Part shown: positions 13,481 to 23,179 of the stretch, piece by piece
Numbering within the stretch: position 1 is the stretch's first letter
Layout: each line of letters starts with the position of its first letter
Source: Macrophomina tecta
Taxonomy: Eukaryota > Ascomycota > Dothideomycetes > Botryosphaeriales > Botryosphaeriaceae
Assembly: GCA_024180945.1 (NCBI GenBank)
Contig: JAKSGN010000043.1
Span: forward strand, 1-64,000
Length of the DNA: 64,000 bases
Direction of reading: 5' to 3'
Notes under the pieces: model-generated
The model's database searches: none
What the model was told of the DNA's origin: nothing
What the model saw: the letters and a program-made list of their open reading frames with translations, nothing else
Position numbers and translations under genes: made by a program

Positions 13481-13605
13481 GCCCTAGATAGAAATATAAT
13501 CCTAGCTACTAAATTTAGCTATAGATCTCTAGAACTCGAGGACACCTTAATAGTAAAAGAACTCGAAGAGTATTTTAAAGTTAGTATATTCTCACTAATT
13601 ATATA

Positions 13606-13678
13606 TTATCTATCGCGATTCTTCTTCTTAAGTCTTTCTAGCTTCTTAATAAATATTAGCTCGTGATTAAATATCTTC
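13606..13678 (-). pseudogene. 3' part of antisense Cys-motif frame of gypsy B2
   Basis: Continues the minus-strand frame of 20670-20364 after the 6.7-kb copia C insertion and its 5-base duplication are removed. It reads FNHELIFIKKLERLKKKN, a charged, helix-prone end, then a TAA at 13608-13606 that may be a mutated Gln codon. The open frame may therefore run on towards the end of pol near 13480. Function unknown. Confidence 0.5.
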
Positions 13679-13931
13679 TATTAGAATAAGTAGTATGATG
13701 GCTTAATTCATAATAAAAGAATTAATTAGAATAAGTAGTATATCTAGTAGAGAAAGGCTATACGGGCTTTTCTTATACCTATTCTACCTACTAGAGTAAA
13801 ATAGATATATAACTTACTTACCTACTAAGATAAGTACGCAACGAGTATAAAATATAATTAAATCTAAAATACTACTAAATTAAATATTCTAACAACTTAG
13901 TAAAAGCTATATATATATAATTAATCTAATA
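13679..13931 (-). repeat. 3' LTR of copia C
   Basis: Starts TATTAG and ends CTAATA on the plus strand, mutated from TGTTGG...CCAACA. It matches 20111-20363 over 253 bases and is a strongly mutated relative of the nearly pristine solo LTR at 17311-17538. Confidence 0.9.
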
Positions 13932-13945
13932 TACCCCCTTTACAT

Positions 13946-16900
13946 ACTACCTATTTAGGGAGTAGGTGATAAAAAGAAATAAGAGTAAAATAGATAACTA
14001 GGTAAGTATTAAACTCGTAGACTCGCTTAAAGTAGGCGGTTAATTTCTAAAATAAAGAAATAATAAAATATATTTTCTATACTATAAGCTAGTAGTACTA
14101 CTAGTATATAGTATAGAAAATATATAAGTAGTATTTAGATAATAACTATAAATACTAGAAAGATTAGTAAAGACTTATATCTAATTAGGTATAAGTTCTC
14201 TATTAGCTTAAATAAGCTATAAGGGTTACGCCTTATTTTATAAAATAATATAAATAAATAGCCACTAATTATAGAGTAGAGAAAGTCTAATAGCCGTAAC
14301 GAAATAAGCGTACTTCTAGCGAGGTAGGGCTTTAGTAAGACCGTCTACTAATATTACTACTATAGATATCTACTAAAGATAAACATTATCTACTTAGGCT
14401 TTCTAGTATAGCTAATAGTAGTATATATCTATATAACGTAGCTTAGTATTAAGCTTTCTAATGCTTTTTTATATAAGCTAAAGCGTTTACGTATTATCGC
14501 ACTATATTTTAATTTAGTAGCCTAGATCGAATTAGACTCCTCTAAAAAGATATTTCTACTAGAAGTATTACTTAGCGGCTTTTAATAAGGTAAGAAGCTC
14601 GGCTTTAATAGTTAAAGTTATAATTATAGGCTACTTAATAGCCTTTTAATTAATAGCTACTCCGAATATAGTAATAATCAAGCCTTAGTAGCTTCGGCGC
14701 GTGTATAAATTATTAGTAAATACTATATCGCTACTAATAGTAAAGATATTATTTTCGTTCTTATAGTTATTCTAGAAGAATAAGGCGAGCTTCTTAGTTC
14801 TTACTAAGTAGCTAAGGAGCCTCTAAGAAAGTTCTAAATAGCGAGAAGATAAATTAGTAAGATAAGATAATAGTATAAAATAGACGTATATAATATCTAT
14901 CCTAGTACTAGTAGCTACGAATTATACTAAACTAATTTTACTTTAATAAAGATAAATATCTTACACGCTTACGTACGTATCTTAGTTTGCTTAAAGTACT
15001 TTATCTAAAGGAAGCGATATTAAAAAAATAACTTTTACTAATACTATAGCGAGTAATAAGGCTAGAGATATATAATTTCTAAGAGAGCTATAAAAGCTTC
15101 TACTCTCGGTCTCTTATAATACGTAAGGCTAGAAACTATTATACTTCTTCTAGAATTCTTATCTCATAGTGTTTAAGTAGGTCTTCTTAGAAAGTATCTA
15201 TAAAAGGTTTATCTCACCTATAGTATACTATAATAATATTATCTATAAAGAAGAAGATAAATAGGCGATCATTTAAGTATAAGTAAGGCGTATTAGATAT
15301 CTAAGTTAAATTAAGCTCTTCTAAGAATTTATAGAAGTACTATTACTAAAGAGCTAGTAACTCCTTAAGGCTATAAAGCACTTAAAGTAAATAAAGAATT
15401 TAGCCTTATTTAAGCTTTAGTTCTTCTAGGGGTTAATAGTATATTTTTTCCTTAAGTAGAATATAAGGGAATATATTTATAACATTATACTAGCGTATTT
15501 CTAAGTTAAAAGTACATATAATAGTAATAAAGACTCGGAAAATCTAAAAGATAAGAATAGCTATATAAGTATTCTATTAAGTAGCCTAAAGGTCTTCTCT
15601 TATATAGATACGTACTTTAATCTTAGTAAGCTAGCCGTGTTTATTAAGCTTATACTTAAATACCTAGGTAAGTAGAATAATATTCTTATTAAAGATTTTT
15701 ACTTTACTAAGTACTGCCGTCTTCTATATTTTCTTACCCTAAAGTTTCTAGAGTTCTGTTTCGATTGCCTCTAGTAGGTAGGTTTTTATTAGGTAGTTAA
15801 AAATATCCTTATAGAAATGAGGTTTAGGTAGTAGTTAATCTTAGTAAATATATAGTAGGCCTATAGGCGATACTTACGCTTTTATTAAAGTAGGTTCCTA
15901 AAAAGATATAAGAAAAGATATAAATAGCATTTAGTAACTAAATGTATTATTATAAATTAACGTAATATACGTATCTTTACGTAAGTTGCGAGTCCTTAAT
16001 AAGATAATTAGGTTTAGATTAATATCCGCTATAATATTACGTTCTCTTAGGGCATGGTTTCCTCTAGCAGTACCTAGATTAGGTAGATTATCGTATTAGA
16101 CTAGTATAAGCTAGCCAAGTCCTCGTAATTATTAATTCTATTAATCTTTACCCCCTAAGCCTTAAGAGGCTTGTTATTAGACTAGAGTAGATCGATCTAG
16201 TAATATATAATCTAAAGAATCTAGTATTTATTTACTATAAATTAAGCCTACTTATAGGCTACTTTTCGTATACTATTCACGTGCTAGGCCTTTACTAGTT
16301 AATTCTAAAGAGCTTAGTAGATAATCTAGATATACTTCTTATACTTAGGCACCTAGGTAGCTACTTTAAGTCTCTAGAGTTTCTTAAGTTAATTAAATTA
16401 GAGCTAGAGATAGCTTATTACTAAGGTTAAAGAAGACCTTAGAATTCTAATCTAAGAAGATAATATTCTCCTTATAAAGCGTAATATAAGAAATAACTAT
16501 CTCTTACTCTTAATTTTACTTCTACTATTATAGAACGAGTATCTTTTCTAGATTCTCTAGAGAGAACTTACTAGATTTATTAAAAATAACGTCTCTTAAG
16601 CATACTATTCAGTTTTTTAGAGAATACTAGATTCTATAAATATTAGTAGAGTTATATCTAACTAAGTATCTAATAAGAATACGCTTATCTAGCTTATTAC
16701 TATATAGAATATTCTTAAGTAGTAAGTAGGCTTTATAGCTATAAACTTAAAGATATACTACTTTTAGCTTTTTATTATAAATATACTTAAATAGCATTTT
16801 TTAATAGTAGCACTTTATTAGGGTTCTATTATAGATATAGACTATCGCCTTAATAATTTTAGGCTATAGGTACTTAGGCAAGTTAGTACTAACCTGTAAG

Positions 16901-18300
16901 AATCTTACTTTAATAATAATTAAGTGCCCTAAACGCTCTAATATACTATTTTACTAAGGGGTATACGAAGCTAATACCTTATAGGTAACTCTTTACTACT
17001 TAAGCTACTACTTAAAAGCTCGTATAAGTAATACTTCTCTATCTAATCTAAGAAAGACTACTAATTTACTAAATCTTATCTTAATTATTTAAATAATATT
17101 AAGAAGGTGCTAAGTGCACTTATTCTTAGTTACATAAGTAACTGCAAAAGTAAATTTAGTAAAAGCATATTTAAAATACGTAATTTATTAGTAGCCGTTA
17201 TTAGCTCGTATTATATATATTAAGTTAAATAAGACTTAAAAAAATACTTCTTCTAATAATTTCTCTAGTTATATAGATCGAGAGATCTACTATTATACCT
17301 TAGTACATACTGTTGGATCAATCACGTGCATTTTACTTTCAGTAGTGTTTTGGATTCAGTTATGTCTTATACTCGTTGCACACCTGTCTCAGCAGGTAAG
17401 CAAGTTACATACCCGTTTCACCCTAGTAGGTAGGATAGGTATAAGGGAAGCCCGTACGGCCTCCCTCTACTAGACATGCCACTCATTCCAATTGATTCTT
17501 TTATCATTGATCAAGCCGTCACACCACTTGTTCCAACACATACATATATATTATAGTAATTAGATAGCTACTAATCGGTAATTATAGCTCCTTATACTAC
17601 TTATAGTAAGGCTTAAATAGCTCTTTAGCCTATATATATAAAGATTTTATACTATTATATAGCTAGTAACGAGTGATTAGTAACATTTAATACTATAGCT
17701 AGTAGATTATCTACTTTCTCTTATATTCTATAAAAAAGTAGTTTAAAGTAAAGATTAGATAGACTATAATAAAGTTCTCTAAGTAGAGATATATACGTTT
17801 TATATCTAACTTAATTTTCTTTTCTCTTGCCTTAGCAATAGAGACGAGGTTTACTATAAATAAGAATATATAGACTATATCTATAAGCTTAATAGTATAT
17901 AGGCCCTTATAGTTAGTAATATATACTAGTACCTTACTAAATAACTCGATTTTAACCGTAGAGTTTTCTAATATAATGGAGTTATCTAGCCCTACATTTT
18001 TTATTTTAGTATAGCAACTCTTTATATACTAATTATAGATATAGTATATTATACTAGTATCAGCGATCTATAAGAGATTAAGAGTTATAGGCCTTAAAAT
18101 GCATTATATACTAAATAATAAGGTAACTACTACTAGAAAGAATAATATTTTCTTTTCTTCTTTATCTAGTTTTAGCTCTTATTTTTTTAAGGAGCGTTAT
18201 CCTAATTTTTCTAGCTTTAGCCGTGATTTTAGCTATTTTTAAATTATTTAATAGAGCGTTTAACTCTTTTCTTAATCTATAAATCCTCGAGTACCTTATT
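13946..18300 (-). pseudogene. Copia C pol remnant (protease, integrase, RT, RNase H)
   Basis: Minus-strand polyprotein. The RT box at about 15222-15250 reads FFFIDNII, a mutated copia YVDDII. RNase H lies to its left (about 14300-14800) and integrase to its right (about 16900-17310, resuming after the solo LTR at 17544). Protease-like sequence lies near 17900-18100. Frame is retained over long stretches but interrupted by TAG/TAA. The order protease-integrase-RT-RNase H is the copia order. Limits are approximate. Confidence 0.8.
17311..17538 (+). repeat. Solo LTR of copia C family, almost free of RIP
   Basis: 228 bases from TGTTGGATCA to TTCCAACA, flanked by perfect CATAC duplications (17306-17310, 17539-17543). 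It keeps abundant CpA and TpG, in sharp contrast to the host copia C element a base away on each side. It is oriented opposite to the host. Closely related LTRs are at 40035-40254 and, in mutated form, at both ends of copia C. No coding content. Confidence 0.95.
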
Positions 18301-18329
18301 AACTTTATCTTAAATCTCCTAGTTTAGTA

Positions 18330-19335
18330 TCTAATCTGCTGGTCTAGCCTCTAGATTATAGTATTTATATTTATCGTAGAAGTAATTCTCGCTATATAAG
18401 TAGGCGGGTAGCTTTCTTTTCTACTTCTTATTTCTTAGTAAAGCGGTAAAGGCTACTTTAGTAGCCTTTAAATTCTTAGCCGCATTTTAGCGTAAGTAGT
18501 TTTAGTAGTCAATGATTAGATTATAAAGCGACTTAGTAAGCTCATTATCCTAGAGCTTAATCTTATAGTTAGAGGCCTAGTAGGTATTAAGAGGAGTAAG
18601 CGCCTTAAAAAAAGACAACCTTATCTTAATTATCTATAACCTCTAGAAGTTCGAGCTTCTCTACCTTAAACAAAGTCTTTTTCTATTATAAAAGCTATTT
18701 ATTAATATTCTAACTACTTAGAGGCTTCTTAAGCTAGTAAAGCTTATTAATAATAAGTTCTTTCTAAGTCTCCTTTATTAGTTAGAGCCGCGCCTTAAGT
18801 ACTATAAGCTAAGAATAGGGGTACGAATCACCCCTAAGCTTATTTAGAATTAGAAGTAGTAATAGGCTTACTAAGTTCTTAATAATTATTAATAAATTAT
18901 TAATTTTCTTTTTTAGCTTCTTTTATTTAGCTAGGTCTCTTTTACGAGCCCTAATTTATATTTTATAGCACTTTTAGGCTCTTTATTAGTTTAGATTAAA
19001 GACTAGTAACTCTTAAATCTTAGCTAGCTCGCTTAGTTAAGAAGGCTTTAATGGCTTTAATAGATTAATATAGTCGAATATCTCGTATTTCTTAGCTCGT
19101 AATTAAATAATAAAGTACTATTTATTCTAATTATTAGCTGTCTTTAAGACAATAATAGGTTTAGAAGATATTATAGCATAGTATTATATTACGTCGTGTT
19201 ATATGCTAAAGAAGGCATAGGTAAGTTACTAAAGTAGATAGTAGATATAAGGCTAATAAATAAGCTATTTACTTAAAAGTATTACTCTAAGGTAGTAGGA
19301 AAGTGCTATGCTTTAGGTAATAAAAAAGGCGTATT
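18330..19335 (-). pseudogene. Copia C gag remnant
   Basis: Near 19180-19080 the minus strand reads SSKPIIVLKTANN followed by YFII and IFDYINLLKP, the N-terminal copia Gag pattern also seen in copia D, E and the 40608 fragment. Coding similarity continues leftwards to about 18330. The original ATG is not certain. A solo LTR at 19336-19945 separates it from its 5' leader (19951-20097). Stops are TAG/TAA. Confidence 0.7.
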
Positions 19336-19945
19336 TATAAAGCGCTGAGGCTTGGGTAGAGGATTACTAAGCTATATTATAAATAATATAGCCTAGTAAG
19401 TAGTCGGAAGGAGATAATTCTCTAAGAGAGAAGTAGGTAGGAGATTTAATAAAGAAAGATAAGAAGAGAGGTAAAAGATAGAGTAAAGCTTTTATTAGCT
19501 TATATCTCGTTTATTAGTATTGCGCGTCTCGAAGAACGAAACTACGGTGCTATCTAGAGCTTCTTATATACACTTATTCCTTATATAAGTAGATCCTTCT
19601 AGATATACCATATTAGAAATCCAATGAGGGTGATTTATAAGAAATAAGATTCTAGCCCTAATCCTTATCCGTTTTATATAATTTTTATATCGTAATCACT
19701 GGAAATGATTGAACTTTTATATTATATAAATGGAATTTTAGTAGGGGCTATACCCATTTAGTTATTAGTCAGTGAAGTGGGATAGCAAATTTTGCCACCT
19801 TAGTTTACCACTATGGTTTCCACCGCAGTTTGCCACTGCTATAACTCCGAGGTATATTTATTATATACCTTAGGTAGTATTCTAATACCTAAGGCAATAT
19901 ATTAATAAGCTACGCTTATATAAGCTTACTTATTAATATTTAATA
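19336..19945. repeat. Solo LTR of a third LTR family (G), copy 1
   Basis: Starts TATAAAGCGCTGAGG and ends ATATTTAATA (TGTAAAGCG...TTTAACA in the other copy), with perfect GTATT duplications at 19331-19335 and 19946-19950. A 612-base copy is at 53890-54501. No internal region of this family was seen in the window. Inside is a short tandem array of TTTGCCAC-like units (19791-19840) and near its right end an inverted repeat CCTTAGGTAGTATT/AATACCTAAGG. Confidence 0.92.
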
Positions 19946-20110
19946 GTATTATAAAAGACAACTAAAGTTCTCTATTATAGAATATGTATAGTAAAAGAAT
20001 ACTAAGAATAAATATTTAAATACCACGAAACGCTCGGAATAGTATAATAAGATACTAGGAAGGATAGCTTAGAATATAAAAGATACTAAAGATATACCCA
20101 GGCTTATAAC

Positions 20111-20363
20111 TATTAGAATAAGTAGTATAACAGCTTAATTAATAATAAAAAAATTAATTAGAATAAGTAGTATATCTAGTAGAGAAAGGCCGTACGGGCT
20201 TTTCTTATACCTATTCTATCTACTAGGGTAAAATAGGTATATAACTTACTTACCTACTAAGATAAGTATATAACGAGTATAGGATATAACTAAATTTAAA
20301 ACACTACTAAATTAAATATTCTAATAACTTAGTAAAAGCTATATATATATAATTAATCTAATA
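20111..20363 (-). repeat. 5' LTR of copia C
   Basis: 253 bases, same length and termini as 13679-13931. The half-tRNA type primer-binding site lies immediately to its left (20098-20110). TCTTC follows on the right. Confidence 0.9.
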
Positions 20364-20670
20364 TCTTCTTATACTTTTTATTTATTAAATTTAGCTACTT
20401 ATATAACTACTATATATAGATATACGCCGCTATCTTAGTATCTTTCACCTTTTCTAGCTATCTCTCTAATTGCTTTATCTTCGCGTATACTTTATTTCCT
20501 ACGTAAGTTAGCTAGAGAAGCTACCTAGAAGAAAAAAATCTATACTTTCTATATGTTACTACTAGGTCATACTTACGATTCTTCTATAAACAACGACTAT
20601 ACTTTCTAGAGTCTACGCTTATAAAATACTTAGAACCTAATAACTAATACGTGCTATAAGGAGAAGGCAT
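20364..20670 (-). pseudogene. Antisense Cys-motif protein frame of gypsy B2, 5' part
   Basis: Opens with ATG at 20670 (MPSPYSTY) and runs leftwards about 100 codons to the copia C insertion, then continues at 13678. A stretch reads RKYSRCL, a stop, then KNRKYD. If the TAT codons were TGT before RIP, this is C-x2-C-x6-C, like the first half of a fungal Zn2Cys6 cluster. Downstream it becomes Lys/Glu-rich and coiled-coil-like (KIKQLER, LEKVKDTK). Stops are TAG only within this part. It lies opposite to B2 pol and upstream of the polypurine tract. No known family assigned. Confidence 0.55.
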
Positions 20671-20817
20671 CTCTCGATATTTATATAAAATAAATTCCGC
20701 TAGGTTTTATTAATGCTTCGTGGAATTAGTAGTAGTCCTAGCTATTATTAGTATATAATACGCGCGACCAGGAAATATGGGCATACGAGGACTTTATACC
20801 TACTAAGTATTACGGCA

Positions 20818-21242
20818 TAGCCTCTATAGTATAGAAAATAAGAAAGAAAGGAACGTTCTACGGAAAATTCTAAAGAAAAGAGGGGATTATATAGCTTAGT
20901 ATATAAGTATCTAAGAACGGACCTACCGAGCCCTTATAAGTCGGGCTTATAACGGCTTACCTTAAGCCCTCTAGAGCTAGGCTTATAATAGTACTACTAG
21001 ATTATATATACTTTTCTACTTATATATAAACTATACTTCTTAGATAGCTTTGACCTTTATGGTTAACTTTAATAATAATTTATATATTATTAGTAATACA
21101 GCCTTTGCACGTAGTACTTAGTATTATTATATATTTAACTTACTCTTACCCTCTTCTTATACCTACTTAAGAAAAATCCCCTTAATAGGTTTTCTTTCTC
21201 TTTAGTATTTAGATTCTTAGAGGTAGAGGCCTACTTATTATA
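20818..21242 (+). repeat. Solo LTR of gypsy family B
   Basis: 425 bases from TATTACGGCATAGCC to TTATTATA, with perfect CTAAG duplications (20813-20817, 21243-21247). It sits between the antisense frame and the polypurine tract of B2, so a family B element inserted into a family B element and then recombined out. Confidence 0.92.
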
Positions 21243-21290
21243 CTAAGTTACGAAATTCTTCGGGCTAAAGAACCCTAAAAGAGGAAATAG

Positions 21291-21418
21291 TATTACGGCA
21301 TAGCCTCTATAGAATAGGAAATAGGTAGAATAAGAAAATAAAATAGAGTATAAATATACGCTATAAAAAGATCTATAAAAGAAGTTATATATATTATATA
21401 ATACTAAGTATTAATTTA
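21291..21418 (+). repeat. Start of the 3' LTR of gypsy B2, truncated by copia D1
   Basis: Begins TATTACGGCATAGCC directly after the polypurine tract. It aligns with the first part of the other family B LTRs, then stops at the copia D1 LTR at 21419. The rest of the LTR is not found beyond 35385. Confidence 0.85.
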
Positions 21419-21555
21419 TATTAGATTTAGTAGTAATCCTATTAATTAAGAATAAGTAGTATAAGGCGTAAGAGAAACGCTTAAAAGAGTTCTCTTATTA
21501 GTTCTCTTCTATAACTAAGCTAAAGTTTATTATATATATATATAATATTCTAATA
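21419..21555 (-). repeat. 3' LTR of copia D1 (mutated)
   Basis: 137 bases, TATTAGATTTAG to ATTCTAATA. Aligns end to end with 35249-35385; nearly all differences I compared are C-to-T or G-to-A. Confidence 0.9.
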
Positions 21556-21558
21556 TAC

Positions 21559-22342
21559 TATAATGGCGGCCTCTTCTACTAGGTTTTAGAGTCACCTAGT
21601 AGGGTTAGATAGCGGTAGGATTTACCTTAAAAGATAAGAGAAGGGTAAAGAATTAGAATAATAGATAGTAATTACGTAATAAGTTAATATATAGTATGCG
21701 TTAGGCTTATTACCTCTAATAAGTCTATATTAGAATCTTAAGTTAACTACGAAGGTTAAGGTACTATCTAAAGAGTATATCTATATACTATATAAAAGTT
21801 ATATTAATCTATAGATAGTAGGGGATAGTTAGAATCCTTTATTATCTATACGTAGTAGAGAATAATTATAATCCTTTATTATCTAGCAGGCCCGGTAGGT
21901 CTTATATAACTTAGGTACTAAGGCCTATTTTCTAGAATCCGACTTTTATATCGGTTAAGAAAGTATTATACCGCTAGACTATTATTTCTTAAATCGTATA
22001 AGTTATTCGACTTTCTCCCATTCGTTTCTTTTAGCCCGAAGCTAGTTTCTAGGATTCGCGATTCTTTTCTTAGAAATGTCCTTTCCTTATGGGAGTTCGA
22101 TCTAGTCGGTATTCCTATAGTCTTACTATACTATATAGGTATCGTTCCCGTACGGGCTTTCACTACTATCTTATCTAGGTCTATACGCATCATCCTTCCT
22201 CGAGGCTATTTTTTTCTATATAGGTGCGCCGGTATTGCGGCTTTATTATCTTTATAGGTTCTTAGCCTCTACGGTATCTTTTTCCGTACGGGCTTTCTAT
22301 TTATGGGGTCGTAAAGCCCTTATTCCTCTAGGGTTTATAATA
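21559..22342 (-). repeat. 3' LTR of gypsy A1
   Basis: 784 bases, TATAATGGCGG to GGTTTATAATA. The nearly unmutated relative at 40957-41752 shows the ancestral ends TGTAACGGCGG and GTTCGTAACA. Confidence 0.92.
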
Positions 22343-22539
22343 CTACCCCCCCTCTTAAGAATCTTCGGCCCGAAGATTTATTTATTTATCTATATCTTAG
22401 GTTTTCTTTATTCTTTCTTTCTTTTCTTTAGTAAAGCTTTATAATACCTCCGAAACGTAAGTATACTAAATAGGTTCTTCTAGGTAAGCGTATTAATCAC
22501 GAGGGTTACGCGATACCCGTTTCTTATTTTTTCTATTTG

Positions 22540-23179
22540 CTCCTAGCCTTTAAGAGTAAGTCCATAGAGTATTAGATAGATATTAAGAGTTCTTCTCGCT
22601 ATAAAAAGTACGCGCGCCGTAGATAAACTACTTATAATAGAAGAGGTCTCGACGCTACGGATTATATACTTCTTTTCTGCCATTCTTCGCTATTACTAAC
22701 GTTCGTCCTTAGTTAACTATCTTGATCGAGCGCGTGCTAAAGTACGTACAGACTGAAAGAAAGCTTATAAGACTATATAGGCCGTAATAGCCCGTTTATC
22801 TTATTTAGAGAAGTAAGAGAATCTCTTAAAGCGTTATATCTACTTAATACTTTTAAAGAAAACTACGACTATAAAGAAGTTAGAGAAGCTTAATCGCATT
22901 AAATCTACTCGCGAGGTTAGGGGTACCTTTAACCCTAAAAATACTAAGGAGGAACGGTTACTAAAGCATTTATATAGCGATGCCTTAGCTAATAATACTA
23001 TAGAGTCGTTCTAGTTTATTAGGTCTTCTAGTATTAGTTCGGGTTCTACGCCTCCCGAAGATTCCGATTTAGTTAACTAGGCGTAGTTATTTCTATTCTC
23101 TAATTTTAATTTCGGGTCCTTAGTATATAACGAGTCGGCAGTATTAGTTAATCTAGGTTTCAGCGATAGAACTTATTAA
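22540..23179 (+). pseudogene. Antisense Cys-motif protein frame of gypsy A1
   Basis: Plus-strand frame opposite to A1 pol, homologous to 61195-61836 in A2. The N-terminal part (about 22540-22690) reads RYKKYARRR then TTYN and GLDATDY, where Tyr codons occupy C-x2-C-x7-C positions. The C-terminal part is in the next frame (LARLSYLEK-like coiled coil, then Ser/Pro-rich, ending NLGFSDRTY and TAA at 23177-23179), so one shift or a lost intron lies near 22700. The C-terminus overlaps the end of the convergent chromodomain coding sequence on the other strand. Internal stops are mostly TAG or TAA. Function unknown. Confidence 0.55.

Larger units (their letters stand above)
13679..20363 (-). mobile_element. 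Copia C, full-length Ty1/copia element inserted in gypsy B2
   Basis: Two 253-base LTRs (13679-13931 and 20111-20363) in the same orientation bracket about 6.2 kb of internal sequence. Perfect TCTTC duplications flank it (13674-13678 and 20364-20368). In element orientation the 5' LTR is on the right, followed by the primer-binding site (reverse complement of CCAGGCTTATAAC at 20098-20110). The polypurine tract is the complement of TACCCCCTTTACAT at 13932. Two solo LTRs (17311-17538 and 19336-19945) have inserted into it. Internal sequence is heavily RIP-mutated. Confidence 0.92.
6913..21418 (+). mobile_element. Gypsy chromovirus B2, nearly complete, interrupted by copia C and a solo LTR
   Basis: The 5' LTR (6913-7367) is followed by gag, pol with a chromodomain, an antisense frame, a polypurine tract (AAAAGAGGAAATAG, 21277-21290) and the first 128 bases of the 3' LTR (21291-21418). 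The interior is split by copia C (13679-20363) and by a solo LTR of its own family (20818-21242). The 3' LTR is cut by copia D1 at 21419 and does not resume beyond the other end of D1 at 35386. Mutation is heavy throughout and of the CpA-to-TpA type. Without the insertions the element would be roughly 7.8 kb. Confidence 0.85.

Noticed and set aside
20818..21242. 3' LTR of gypsy B2
   Set aside because: Perfect CTAAG duplications flank it and a polypurine tract with a second LTR start follows at 21277-21291, so it is a later solo LTR.
22235..22444. 69-codon plus-strand frame with hydrophobic end, and its relative at 60895-61107
   Set aside because: Spans the LTR end and polypurine tract of family A elements; it begins in the LTR and no ribosomal or domain signal supports it.
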